Shown: positions 1-10,995 of the stretch, in pieces
Layout of the letters: each line of letters opens with the position of its first letter
How positions within the stretch are numbered: position 1 is the first letter of the stretch
Assembly (NCBI GenBank): GCA_007922195.1
Contig: ML682007.1
Location: 19,582,998 to 19,646,997 of the forward strand
DNA length: 64,000 nucleotides
Source: Podocnemis expansa
Lineage: Eukaryota; Chordata; Testudines; Podocnemididae
Reading direction: 5' to 3'
Made by a program: the position numbers and the translations under genes
The notes under the pieces: model-generated
Told to the model about the DNA's origin: nothing
Database searches by the model: none
What the model saw: only the letters and a program-made list of their open reading frames with translations

Positions 1-204
1 AAACCTACATGCCAGCACCATAGAGGAATCACATATTTCCCTTGTCCAGGGCACTGATGGTGAATAATTGTGCCTGGGTAGCGTAGAAATGCATAGAAGC
101 CACTCACTGAGTTTAATAACAAGAATCTGTCATACCATCCACCTCCCTAGCTGTCGCCATTTGTGGATCTTCGAGCACTTGGAAAAGCTGGGCCTCGATC
201 ATCA

Positions 205-320
205 TCCCCTTGTGACAGGCTGGAAGCTGGAGCACAGAGAGGTGAAGTGACTGCTTCAGGGTCACACAATGCATCTGTGACACAACCAGGACAGGAACCC
301 AGCTTCCCTGATGTCCCCTC
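205..320 (-). repeat. MIR-type SINE fragment
   Basis: The + strand reads GCACAGAGAGGTGAAGTGAC followed by GGTCACACAATGCATCTGTG and then GACAGGAACCCAG. This is the reverse complement of the MIR core and right half (GTGACCTTGGGCAAGT, CTCTCTGTGCC). It is an old, diverged amniote SINE. The ends are approximate and no target duplication is visible. Confidence 0.6.
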
Positions 321-3300
321 CAGCATGTTTTCTGCTGCACCATGCTGTGTCTGACCCAAGGAGGGAGCTTTGAGCAAAGTCCCACTGCCCACGCACCATC
401 CGGTGCAAGTCCTTCTGAGGCAGGTTTGCAAAGCTGTGTCATTGCATGCCCACCACTGGGCACCTGTCTGTGACTAACCTGGTGTGCATGTGAAAAACAG
501 GGATTTCCTTTAGCATGCGTCTCGGTGGTTGCCTTACTTACGCTGGCTCAGGTGCCCCATTAACGCAGGCACATTGGGTATATGTGCCTGTCAGACAGGC
601 CCTGACAGTCTGACCCTCACACACAACCGTGGCCCAATGATATCATCACATTAATAGTCACTCACAGCACAGGGGAGAGAAGCATGGATCTGAGCCCATG
701 ATTTCTAGGAGTGGGAGGATCTGCTGGCAGAGGGTTGAGTGCAGGAGCTTAGGGTAATAGGGCAAAGCCAAGCAAGAGACACTTTGCCCCTGGGGAGTGG
801 TTTCATGTTTTCCAGCTGCTGATAAAGTGAAACCCTTGATCTGGTTAAAGATTCAGACCACGAGGTATGTTTTGCGAGAGTCACAATGCCATTAGTACTG
901 CGTAATTGAGCACATTTGTGCAGACAGAAGCTGCTGCCACCTGATCACCGCACCCAGGAGCTTGTGTAAAATAGGCCAGGTGACAAGGTCCGTTTGTATC
1001 TGGCCAGATGGCTGAGTTGGCCCACTAAGGATCAGTGGATTGCAGGACTTTCTCTACTCACAGGGGACAACCTCACCCCAAACCCTGATTCCCACAGCAG
1101 GCTGTGGGAGGGGAGCTGTGTGTCTCGGGGGTGGTGGTAGGGCTTTAATATGTGTCAGACTCGCCCAGATCTGTGGTTTTACTGGAAGCTGGAGACATTT
1201 CCCCAAAGGAGCTTCAGGCCCCATTTCCCAGTGTTAAGCAGGTGTGACCCTTCCAGGGAGCTCCCTCGCTGATGCCAGGGCAGGCCTTGATGCCTGGCTG
1301 ACTCCAAACCTCCTGGGATGAAAAAAAAACCATATAATATGACACTGAGTCAGGTGACACAAGCACAAAGCCCCCACAGGACCGAGGCAACGTCATGGAA
1401 CGGGGCCACAGAAACTGGTGCAGGGGAGGGACGGCACAGTCAGTTCAGACCAGCCCATTTAAGCAAATACCTGGCACAGCATGCAGGCGGGTGGGAGTTG
1501 TGATCAGCGACTGAGCTGGGGTGTGACACTGGATTGACTGACATGGCCAGCCTCACTCAGCAATAACAGGAACCTGGCTGATCTGCTTTCTGCTTAGGAA
1601 AAGGGGCCACATCTGCGTCAGGGCAGCCACAGGGGCCAGGGCTGAGAGGATCTCTGGATCACCTGCGTAGTGAGGAGATTTGCACTGAGGTGCTTGTGAG
1701 ACACTGAGCAGCACGAGGGAGTCATGCTGTCCTAGCTTGTCAGAAACACCGTTGCTCCCATGCCATGCACCTCTCCTGCTTCTCCCTAAAACGGGGAGAA
1801 AGGTGGGGGAATCAGCAGCAACCTGCACTGCAGTTCTGTGGTGTGAAACGGGTGGATGGGACGACACAGCAGGCATGTTTTTTTGCAGGGAGGAGTGGTT
1901 TCTTACTCTGGGGTCTGCTTGGCTCACATCGTTTGAAGAATCACTAGGGGATCAAAGACCCTCCTGACTCCTTGGCCCTTTGCACTGAGCATGAGACTAG
2001 CTCGCTCAGTCTCCTGATGTGCTGATTGGCTTGGGGGAAACACCCCCAACTGAGGAGGCAGCTGTGGTGAAAAGCAGAAAAGTGGGGTGGCCTGGACAGG
2101 GGGTTTGAGCAATGGGATGCAACCTGTGGGGAGACCAGAGCCACCCTCAGTCAGCAGAATCCACAAGGAGGGCAGAAAGGAGTGAGTCGTCTCTGGGCCA
2201 GCAGTGATTAGCTAGAGCAGAGAGGGGGCATTTATATGTCATCCCTGTACCAGTTTGAACAATTTTGGGCCATGGGATGGGAGAAGGGTCTGAGCCCGGC
2301 TTGGGTTCCTGGACAGAGACCTCAATCATCTGGAGCAGGGACCTTGGACATGGAACAACCTCCCGTTCCTCGCAATGCTCAGCATAGGTGGGGGTATCAG
2401 GCCTAACCCAAGAGTTGTGAGTATGCCTGCAGGGCCCTGAGCTGCTCTTCCTTTAGGCTGGCCCTGTATCTTGTGCCCCACAGACTCACCGCTCAGCGGA
2501 GAGCTGCTTTCTGGAGGCAGAGGGTTGATGCCAGTTTGGAGTCAGCTCGCCCATGGCTTGACCTGAGGCTGCTGTAAATACAGGGCAGTGTTAGGAAACC
2601 ACTAGTGAGCTTGCACAAAGAGGCCAAAGGGAAAGGCAAAGGTAAAACGGGAGAGAAGCAAAGCAGATGCTGTGGCTCATGAATCTTTTATTGGTGTAGA
2701 TACTATAGACGAATAGGCACAAGATCAGCTCCTGGGAGAACACACAGGCGGGATCTCTGGAGCACTCTGTGCATCAGCCTGGCTCCCACGCATCCCAGCC
2801 TGGTCGGAGTCCCATTCTGTTACACAACGGTTCATAACACTGCCTGCTAGCCTTGCCCAGGCTGTGCTGCCTCCAGCCTGAGCATTAAGGTTTCTAGTCA
2901 CAAATGTGCCGCCAGCCCCCACAGCGGGTGTTTCAGGGTGATGGACGTTTTCCCCTTGGGCCTTCTCGGCTCCGCACAATGAGGTGCTTCATCTACCTGG
3001 CAGCTAAAGGCAAATCCCTCAGTGTCTCTACTTCCCCAAGGTCACTCTAGCTGGGACTTTCAGCTCCCAGTGGCTTTCAGGAGCCTGGACAAGAGTTAAA
3101 GACAAGTAGAGCGAGAGCTGAGTCCTAGTTTTCTGGGATTTGTTTTTGCTGCAACTGCTGTTCCTCTTCTACTCAGGCTGTTACACACACTAAGGACCCA
3201 CATCACTAAAGCCTTTCTTGTGCACACCTGGTGCGGCCCATCTTGTGCGACTGCATTTGTGCATCTGGTAATGCAAATGTATCCAATTACCTGCTTGCTC

Positions 3301-6094
3301 ATAGTGTTACCTCATTTGTGCATGCAGGCTCAGCACCTGTGTGTAAATTAGGAGTGCAAATGTAGGCCCATTTTGCATACACAATTGTGTGCCTAGCTAG
3401 TTTGAGAATTTGGCCTCTTGTGTGCTGTTCTGCGGTGCATCAAAAGGTAGTGGCACTGAGATTATCGCTCTGTGCTAGGGGTTGGAAGTAATTTTTCAAA
3501 CTGTTTTCAAGAGTATAGCTGTCTTGGTTGTTCCTGGCTTGTATCTATGGTTACAAATGGAGTCAGGGCCTAGTGTGGACAGGGTGCGGAGCCATCAGTG
3601 TGGCTCTGCCACATCTCTCCTGTCTCATCATGGCCCAGCTGCAGGACAAGAAGAATAGTGAAGAACAGGAAGATCTACGCTGTGCTAAATATTCCTGTCC
3701 GCCATGAATGCTATAGGCTCTGCCAGGATCCCGGCTAGCGCTGGTACCACCAGAAGGCTTGAACTGTTTCCATGGTGAACAGATCATGCTCTTCTAGCAA
3801 GATGAGCCATAGCATTTTCCATGTGGGAGTAGGCCAGTTCCCTGCTTTCCAGGAAGAATGAAAGGGTGCCATCGTTTGCTCTGAGCCCTTGAACTGCCTG
3901 CCTCCAGCCCAGGCGTGTTTGAGACAAACGGTAGAAACCTAATCAAACCCCTGCTTATGCTTCTCAGCCAGCCTGCCTGGCAGACGGAGTGTGATCGAAT
4001 CCCACGGGCTGTGCTGCTCTCCGTGGATTTCGCACTTGCTCACAAACAGGGGAGGTGGGTCTCTGCCTGGGGTAAATATCAGAAGAGCGGTGTTTCATTC
4101 CAGGGAATGCTTTCCTCCCCACTGGCCGGTGATGTAGCTCCATGAAGCTCAGTGGACAGCTCCTTGCATGGCGCTGGGAATCACTCCGTGACACGGCTCT
4201 GCAAGCTGTGTGGAAATGCTCCTGACGTTGGGTGGTGGGTGGGGGAGATTCCCACAGGTCTATGGTTATCAGATACCAAAGCATGGAAAGGAGGACAGGG
4301 AAGTACGAAAAGGAGGACATTGGGGAACACACGGAGAAAGCGTAGTATTAATGTAGTATTTTTCTGTTTTTAGGGGCCTGGAAGGCTTCTTCCTAAAAAT
4401 AGGGTGTTCCGGGGAGTTCCAGCATACTTTAAATCCTGTCAATAAAAAGTCAGACAAAATCATGCATTTTTAAAATGCCTGCCGGATGGAGGACATGTCC
4501 TCCTTTTGCCTGACATCTGGTAACCTACACAGGTCTGGCTCTTTTTTAGAGTGAATGCAGAGCTTGTGCAGAGCATTAGGCCTCTCTGTATCCACAGAAC
4601 AGATGCAGCACCAACTGCAAATCCCTGACAGTGTTGCCCTGCCCTGCCCCAGAGGAGAGATTCGTCTCCATGGCCTTTTTGCTGGACTGTCCAATGAGGG
4701 GTGGATATTAGCCCTAGGTGGGAGGTGGCCTTTGTTCTGCAGGGACCTCCTCTGTCCATCGTGTCATTTCACCGAGAACCTGTAACAAATTTCAATTGCT
4801 TAAGGCAGATTCAGCCCAGTAACCCTGAGGCATCCACTCTGCTAGTCACTCAGTTACTGTGAGTGGGTGTGGTATAAGAAGCTAAAGAGAATGGTATATG
4901 ATAGGTTTCTAATGCAGCGTTAGACACAAGGCCACAGTTCTCAACAACTTCCGCATTGGCATTCCTCATATCCGGCCCTGCAGAACCAGTTTCATGTGCA
5001 TGGGATGTTCATTGAATTACTTTCCCAAGAAATGTTGCAGCTTCAGGGAGTTAATATCTACCTATTCCACGAGCACTCTGCTGAGAGTTCCTGCTGCTAA
5101 CCAATACATTTCACACCAATTTAATCCTTTAGGGAAGAGCCAGATGTACTGTAGAAAAAGGGATCAGGTATGAAAAGTCAAACGGTGTTAAATAGCAAAA
5201 GGCCTCTGTGAGTCACTTCCATGAGCCGTGGAGAGTCAGGAAACAAAATAAATTGAACCAAATTGTGCATCAGAAAGGCAAGGGTGTGTGACAGAGCTGT
5301 GGGCCTCGGAAGTGTGCTGCTTAAATTGTTAAACATGTGGCAGGCTGTCTAGGATTTTGAAATGGCCTTCTGCTACAAAAGCCATTGCTACGTCCATTTC
5401 CTGACATCAGTCAATCAAGCTGTCAGTCAAAGGTTTGGTAAAACAGGTTGCTGGGTCTCTAACTGAAGGGAAATGCTTTGTGACTCTAAACCTTGTGTCC
5501 TTTAAGCTGTTACTGACTAAATTTATAAGCTATAGAAACAAATCCAGTTTGTTATGCTCCTGCTGATCCATAAATGGAATTCTAAATAACACTGATGGGT
5601 GTTTTATTTTTTCTAACCAAGCCCCATAATAAATTAATTTCCATTTTAATTGTGAAGCCAGCAGGCAGATTTCTGCCTCCAGAGCGGACGTGATGGGAAC
5701 AGTTCAAGGTCGCTCACCTCTATACTTTGGGTAAAATGGAACGGATCAGCACTGGAAAGAAGCTGTCAGTCTTTGACCTCCTTTCAGCTGCTGGGGAAAA
5801 CAGATCTTGTAAGGAGCTGAGTCCCTCACCCCCAGCTCCCAATGAAGAGAGACAAACAGTGTAATTCTAGAGATCCAGAGCACTGGCTCTTTGGGTAAAA
5901 ACCAGTTATAGTGTGGTGGATGTCACTGTAGTTGAAACCCATTTTGGTTTGCAACCCAGAACCACACACGCTCTTGATATAAAGATCGGATAATGTTGAA
6001 TTGGGTGCAAAGAGTAAGCACAGTGTGGGAGGGAGTATCGCTACAACAGCGGTGTGAAACACAGAACCTAGGAATCACCATACTGGATCCACCC
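321..6094. other. Intergenic DNA, no gene recognised
   Basis: No frame in this stretch gives a protein I recognise, and no exon-like block with good splice sites stands out. Around 3230-3420 there is a run rich in TGTGCAT and GCAAAT words. Similar runs occur near 14920-15060, 19700-19760 and 27000-27150, so it may be an old interspersed repeat. Otherwise I see nothing to annotate. Confidence 0.6.
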
Positions 6095-6270
6095 AAGCAT
6101 CCGTGTATCCCAGCATCCTATCTGTCCCAGTGGCCAGCACTGGATACTGCAGGAAAAAGTGCAGGAAGCCCCGCAAGAAGCAGTTATGGGATAACTTGCT
6201 CACAGAAGTATCTTCCTGACCCTGAACTTGCATTATGCCCTGAAGCATGGGGGGTTTATTCCTTCTCAGA
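6095..6270 (+). repeat. Unclassified reptile interspersed repeat
   Basis: The block runs from CCTATCTGTCCCAGTGGCCAG through GGATAACTTGC to TGCCCTGAAGCATGGGGG. The words CCAGTATCCTGTC, GTGGCCAGT and CTGAAGCATGAGGG are familiar from a high-copy turtle repeat. A second, more diverged copy lies near 10790-10990. The ends are approximate and the class is unknown to me. Confidence 0.45.
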
Positions 6271-7040
6271 TTCTAGTCAATGCTATCCCATTTAAGATCT
6301 GTACTTTTACTGAGGGAGGGGATCATAACTGAGTGCTCCCTCGCCACTCAGTTTTACGTGGGATGCAGGGCCTGTGCATCACTTGCATCAGTTTGTCTTT
6401 GCTTTTATCTCATGGCTCCATCAAAGCATCTGAAATCCATTTGTAGATTCCACTGACTGTATCATTTTCTAGGACTTGGACTAAGGGAAAACTAGGTCAT
6501 TTTATATTTATTTTTAATGGCTGAAATTGTAGCCCTCTAGCCGCAAAGCGCTTTGCTCAGATCTCCAGGGAATTTGACAAACTGAGAAGCAAGCAAGCTG
6601 AGAGGGTAACGCTTCCCCTCACCAAAGAAGTGGGGTGTTTTGCCCAGCATCTTGTATATGTTGCCTGAAGAATTCACCGTTGTCACCAAATTTGACATAT
6701 AATCATTTGATTTCTCAGGTCATGGTTCAGGGGTGGGTGAAGTGGTTGGGTATGGGGAAACTTTGCTATGAGAATGTAAGTTGCTATTAATTAATGTACT
6801 AATTGTTATTATTAATGCAATGGGTCATTTCAACAGAACAGTGGTTCTGGGGCGGGTTTATTTGATCATGTTAGTGCAGTGATAGTCAGAGTTGATGTTC
6901 AGGAGCTGCAAGTGACTTGATTGTGTGTCATCTGTGGCTCTTTGCAGCACAGGATGTCAACGCCCTCTGTGACTTAATTATTAACCCATCTAACATATCA
7001 ACCCATCAGGATGCTTTTACTTTGTCATTAACCAATTGCA

Positions 7041-7167
7041 ATTAATAAAATAATAACAAACAAGGAGTCCTGTGGCATTTTCAAAGACTAACAATTTGTT
7101 TCTTGTATGAGCTTTCATGGGCAGAATCCTACTTCACCAGACCCATGAAATATTAATAAAAATAATA
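7041..7167. mobile_element. Foldback element, one arm, with target duplication
   Basis: The body at 7056-7151 starts ACAAACAAGGAGTCCTGTGG and continues with AAAGACTAACA and ATGAGCTTTCATGGG. Only the left arm of the foldback family is present. It is flanked by a 15-16-bp A/T-rich duplication (ATTAATAAAATAATA at 7041, ATTAATAAAAATAATA at 7152). The simple composition of the flank lowers the weight of that match. Confidence 0.65.
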
Positions 7168-7190
7168 CTTGGTCGGTCATTTTGCTGTGA

Positions 7191-7224
7191 GAATAGAATA
7201 GAACAGAATAGAATAGAATAGAAT
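7191..7224. repeat. (GAATA)n microsatellite
   Basis: About seven pentamer units of GAATA with one substitution (GAACA). Confidence 0.85.
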
Positions 7225-7348
7225 TGAAAATTCACTTGTCATACTGTTTAAATATGCATATATAGTCCCATAGTAAGTCAAATAACGAATTCACACAACT
7301 TTGGCTTTTTTAGGTAACACTGATCACTAATTTGATTGTAGAAGCACT

Positions 7349-7515
7349 GAGGTCTGAGATCCAAAGAGGCAGACAACCGTATTAGTCTAGTTCAGTAAAA
7401 CAAATAAATGAGTCCTGTGGCACTTAAAAGACCAACAAATTTATCTTTTGCATGAGCTTTCGTGGGAGAAAATCCCACTTTGTCAGATGCTTTGAAGACG
7501 CTTTGAGATCTGAGA
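7349..7515 (-). mobile_element. Foldback element in reverse orientation
   Basis: The body at 7360-7504 begins TCCAAAGAGGCAGACAACCG, the reverse complement of the family's right end. It continues through TTAGTCTAGTTCAG, GAGTCCTGTGGCACTTAAAAG and GAGCTTTCGTGGGAG. Flanking duplications are GAGGTCTGAGA (7349) and GAGATCTGAGA (7505), 10 of 11 matching. Confidence 0.7.
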
Positions 7516-7624
7516 ATCACTGTTCTAGTGAATTAAGAATGGCTTTGGTTTTGGTGAGCTGGCCACGTTGTGAGTTTGAACCTGCTGCTTAAACCAAGTC
7601 TTCCATTTCACACAGACCTGGGTG

Positions 7625-7830
7625 ATGAAGACTGGCCCAATGGTTAGGACATTACCCTGGGACTCAGGAGCTCGGGTCTCCATTGCCAGCTTTCTGAGTG
7701 ACGTTGGGCAAGTTACTTAGCTGTGCTAGGTCTCAGCCCTCCTTCTGTAAAACAGGGAGAATACAACTGCCCCACGTCAGTCAGGTGTTGGAAGAGTAAA
7801 TACACTGAAAAAAAGATTATGGCCTCAGGT
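7625..7830 (+). repeat. MIR-type SINE
   Basis: The order of words matches the MIR body: CCAATGGTTAGGACATT, then GGGACTCAGGAGCTCGGG, then TTGGGCAAGTTACTTAGCTG, then TCTGTAAAACAGGGAGAATA. It is a fairly complete but diverged copy on the + strand. The ends are approximate. Confidence 0.7.
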
Positions 7831-7949
7831 ACTTCAGGGATTGGGCTCATGCAAACATTTTAGAAAGATTCTCCATCCCACGCCTGGTCTCCACTTCACA
7901 ACGTCCTGTTCTCAGTGAGGAAGTGGGTGTTTGAGGGGCTTGAGACTTA

Positions 7950-8215
7950 GGTTTAGCTTATATTACAATAGAGAAGGTTTGCTGGTACAGTTAATCAAGT
8001 ATAGCTATATCAGCAAAACCCTTCCAGGGAAGACACAACTTTTGCCATATAGTTTATACCGATTCCTTGAGTGACGTAAGCAAAAGCATTCTGAGGTAGA
8101 GATAACTGAATCCACAAGAGAAATGTCAGGGAACCCCCTCTCTCCCCAGGCAGACTCCAATTAACATTACTGCTATGGGAAAACATTTGTAGTGTAAATC
8201 TAGGCCTCAGTGACT
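7950..8215. repeat. Probable short interspersed repeat of the GTAGACAAGGCC type
   Basis: Words such as GGTACAGTTAATCAAGTATAG, GCTATATCAGCAAAACCC and GTAGTGTAAATCTAGGCCTC recall abundant turtle elements built around TATAxCxGTxTA and ending near GTGTAGACxAGGCC. Similar blocks lie near 16236-16330, 23140-23560, 29120-29300, 29655-29820, 36135-36205 and 37880-38075. No clear ends or target duplication can be set here. Confidence 0.4.
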
Positions 8216-8219
8216 AGCC

Positions 8220-10784
8220 AAGTAGTGTGCCTTTGGTGTCACCTCTGTTCAAAGGCAGGGAGCGTCAGAGTTTGCACCTTGCGATGAATCATAGATCAGC
8301 GATTGGATGTCAGCCCACAAGCTAAGCAAAACTGATGGACTTACTGAGTTCCTTGGCTAGTTTCAGTGAAGCAGTGTGGCAGGATAGAGCCCTGCAATGC
8401 AAGAATTTGTGGAAGAGCCAGGGTACATCAGTGACAGGGGGTGACCATGACATGAGGCCTTTATAGGTCATGGAGTGGGGCAGTAAAGAAGTAAAACGGG
8501 ATTTCAGAGGGCACCTGACCCCGTGAAATAACAGCTAGTGTTGAAAACAGCAGTGTACTGTAAACACAAATGTAGCGTAGACATATAAAGACTGTAACAT
8601 TCTGTTTCTGTGTACTGCACCATTAAATCTCTAGTGTTCTTCTGTTGGCACAGAGACAGGAAGGCTACGTACACCAGTAAATAGGAAACTTGTCATTCTC
8701 CACTGCTAATGCTAACGTAGACAGGGCAGAGGTAGCTGCCAGGGTGCTGGGCTGGCCAGCTGCTATTTTACCTTCCATGTTGTGTACAAGCCCTCTCTGC
8801 CCCATAGGTGGGGGGACGGGACACCGCCTTGGTGGTATCAGAGTTAGAGAAACCCAATGTAGACAGAATAAAGGCAGGTGGACTTTTCTTTTGTCTTTTT
8901 ATGCTATTTTGTTCTCCCAAACTAAAATAAGAGTCACGCAGACTGAAGGCGTTTGTTTGCTTCTTGTAGTGGAGAAATGTAACAATCAAGGACTGAATTG
9001 CTCCATGATTGATTAACTCACACCCTCATTATTCCCTCTGATTCATCCCCGCCATCTCCACTCATCACTGCTGCTCTGAGCAGGGCTACCAGCATCTGAC
9101 TTTTTGCAAGGAACTGGGGGAGGAATTTCAGAGGACAGCATGGGGGCGGGTGACCCTTACGACACAATAGACTAACAGCATGGCAAAGGGATGGTGATGG
9201 GTGAGCCCTTTGATTCTTGTTTACCAAACGAGCCATCGAAACTCCCCCAAGAAACCCAGAGAAGCACTGGCCATGGCAGAGTGAAAGGATGAATTTCTCC
9301 TGGAGTGTCTCAGACCCAAAGCCAGAACTGGTGTAACCTGTTTGGAGTTGAGAAATGGACCCTCTTCATGCAGAGTAGAGTAGAGCCCAGGGGACAGGGT
9401 GTTACTGGGGAGTGTTGAGAGAAAAAATTAGGAAGCTGTAAACCCTTTGATATAGGGGCATGAGGTTTACCACAGGGGATCAGACCTATGCAAACAAGCT
9501 AGTTTGCAGCCTCAGGGCAAGGTGAGGCCTGGTAACTGCCACTGGGCCCCGGGGGCAATATGCAGAAGACCAGCATTTACTGCACAGGGTTATTATCAAG
9601 GCATCACAGAATTTCTTATGCTTAAAGCTAGGCTGTGGCTCGCCCTGCAAGGAGCACAATACGGTGGGATTAAGCAAGGATCCTTCATCCCACTTGGGTC
9701 TCTCTGCACAGAGGCCAGCTAAAATGGTTACAGCCAGTCCTATGGGTGGCTTTCACCACGAAAGAAGGATTGGGGCCATTCGCACTCCTGCTGCCCTCTC
9801 TCCAAAGGCAATGGAGCCACCAGGCCAGCATGTATTCCCAGTGCCCTGGGGGAATGGCAAGTCAGGGTAAGTTTCTGCTGGGATCTTTCATAATGTGGCC
9901 CTATAGGAACTCTCTAACCAAACCACACAGGCTTTAAAAGGGCTCAGCTCTGATTCCTCTTGAGACAATGGAATAACTTTCCTTGTCCTTCATTGAGAAA
10001 GGTTGCTTCCTTCAGCAAAGTCAAAACTGTCATCCACCAGCATTGGCAGGGATTCCTTGCTGACCCCTCCTGCATTCAGAGCATGCCCCCCGATGCATGC
10101 ATGCTTCTGTCTCAGTGGCACAGCTCCAGACATCAGACTTCGTCATTATGTTATCCAGTCTTTTAAACCAAAAAATCCAGTCACGGTGTTGGACCCACTG
10201 GTGGGAAAAGCTAGGTTGTAGGATATTACAGTGCAACCAGGAGAGAATGTGCCAAGCATAAAATAGCCAATGTTTTTGCTACTACAGTCTTCACAGCCTT
10301 AACTGAACAGAATTGATCTGTTATCAGGGCATGCTGGTTTGTTCTTACTGGAGTGAAGCCCCCCCATATGCCCAGCAAAGAAGCAATTCCTGCTCTTACT
10401 GCTGACAACACTGTTAAAATCTTTGGAAGCCTTCCAACCTCAGGAGATTCTGGGAGTGAACAGTCACCAGGTCCCCTCCAGCCAGGCTTTTCTCTTCTTA
10501 TCTACTCTCCACTTTCATGCCTGAGTCTTCAGAGACAAGGGCACCATATCAAAAATAAAGACATTCATTTGCCAAGCAAATGCAGATGACAAACCTCACT
10601 TTCGTCACTGAAAACAGCATAGGCGGCTCGCCTGTGGCCATTTCTGGTAGATGCTTTCTCCCTTGCCCTCTGATCAGCTCTACTAATTCAGGGTTGTCTG
10701 TCTTCACCTCCGGCAGGGGATTTGATCTGTCTTGAATTATATGAATGATGTCAAGATGATAAAACCAGGCCTATTATCCCAACT
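8220..10784. other. Intergenic DNA, no gene recognised
   Basis: Short open frames only, none resembling a known protein, and no RNA gene. The open frame at 8690-9016 (108 codons) has no recognisable motif. Confidence 0.6.
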
Positions 10785-10995
10785 GTGATGTTCCCATATA
10801 CATAGGACTGGAGGAATTGCCATACCAGATTGAAGAACAGTTCATTTTTTTTCTAATAAAGCCATAATCCCATCTCTGACAGTGGCCAGTCCAAGCTATT
10901 CAGAGGAGGAAACAAGAAAGGGCCTCATGGACAACCTGGAATAACCTGCCCATAGAGGACTCAGTTTATATGCTGAAATCATGCATTTTCAGTCT
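10785..10995 (+). repeat. Unclassified reptile interspersed repeat, second copy
   Basis: Contains CATAGGACTGG, then TCTGACAGTGGCCAGTCCAAG and TGGAATAACCTGCCCATAG. These words are shared with the block near 6095-6270. The identity between the two copies is modest, so this is an old copy. Confidence 0.4.

Noticed and set aside
1971..1995. CTCCTGACTCC, a partial match to a miR-378a arm
   Set aside because: Only 11 bases match, no complementary arm follows, and it is about 38 kb upstream of the exon rather than inside the intron.
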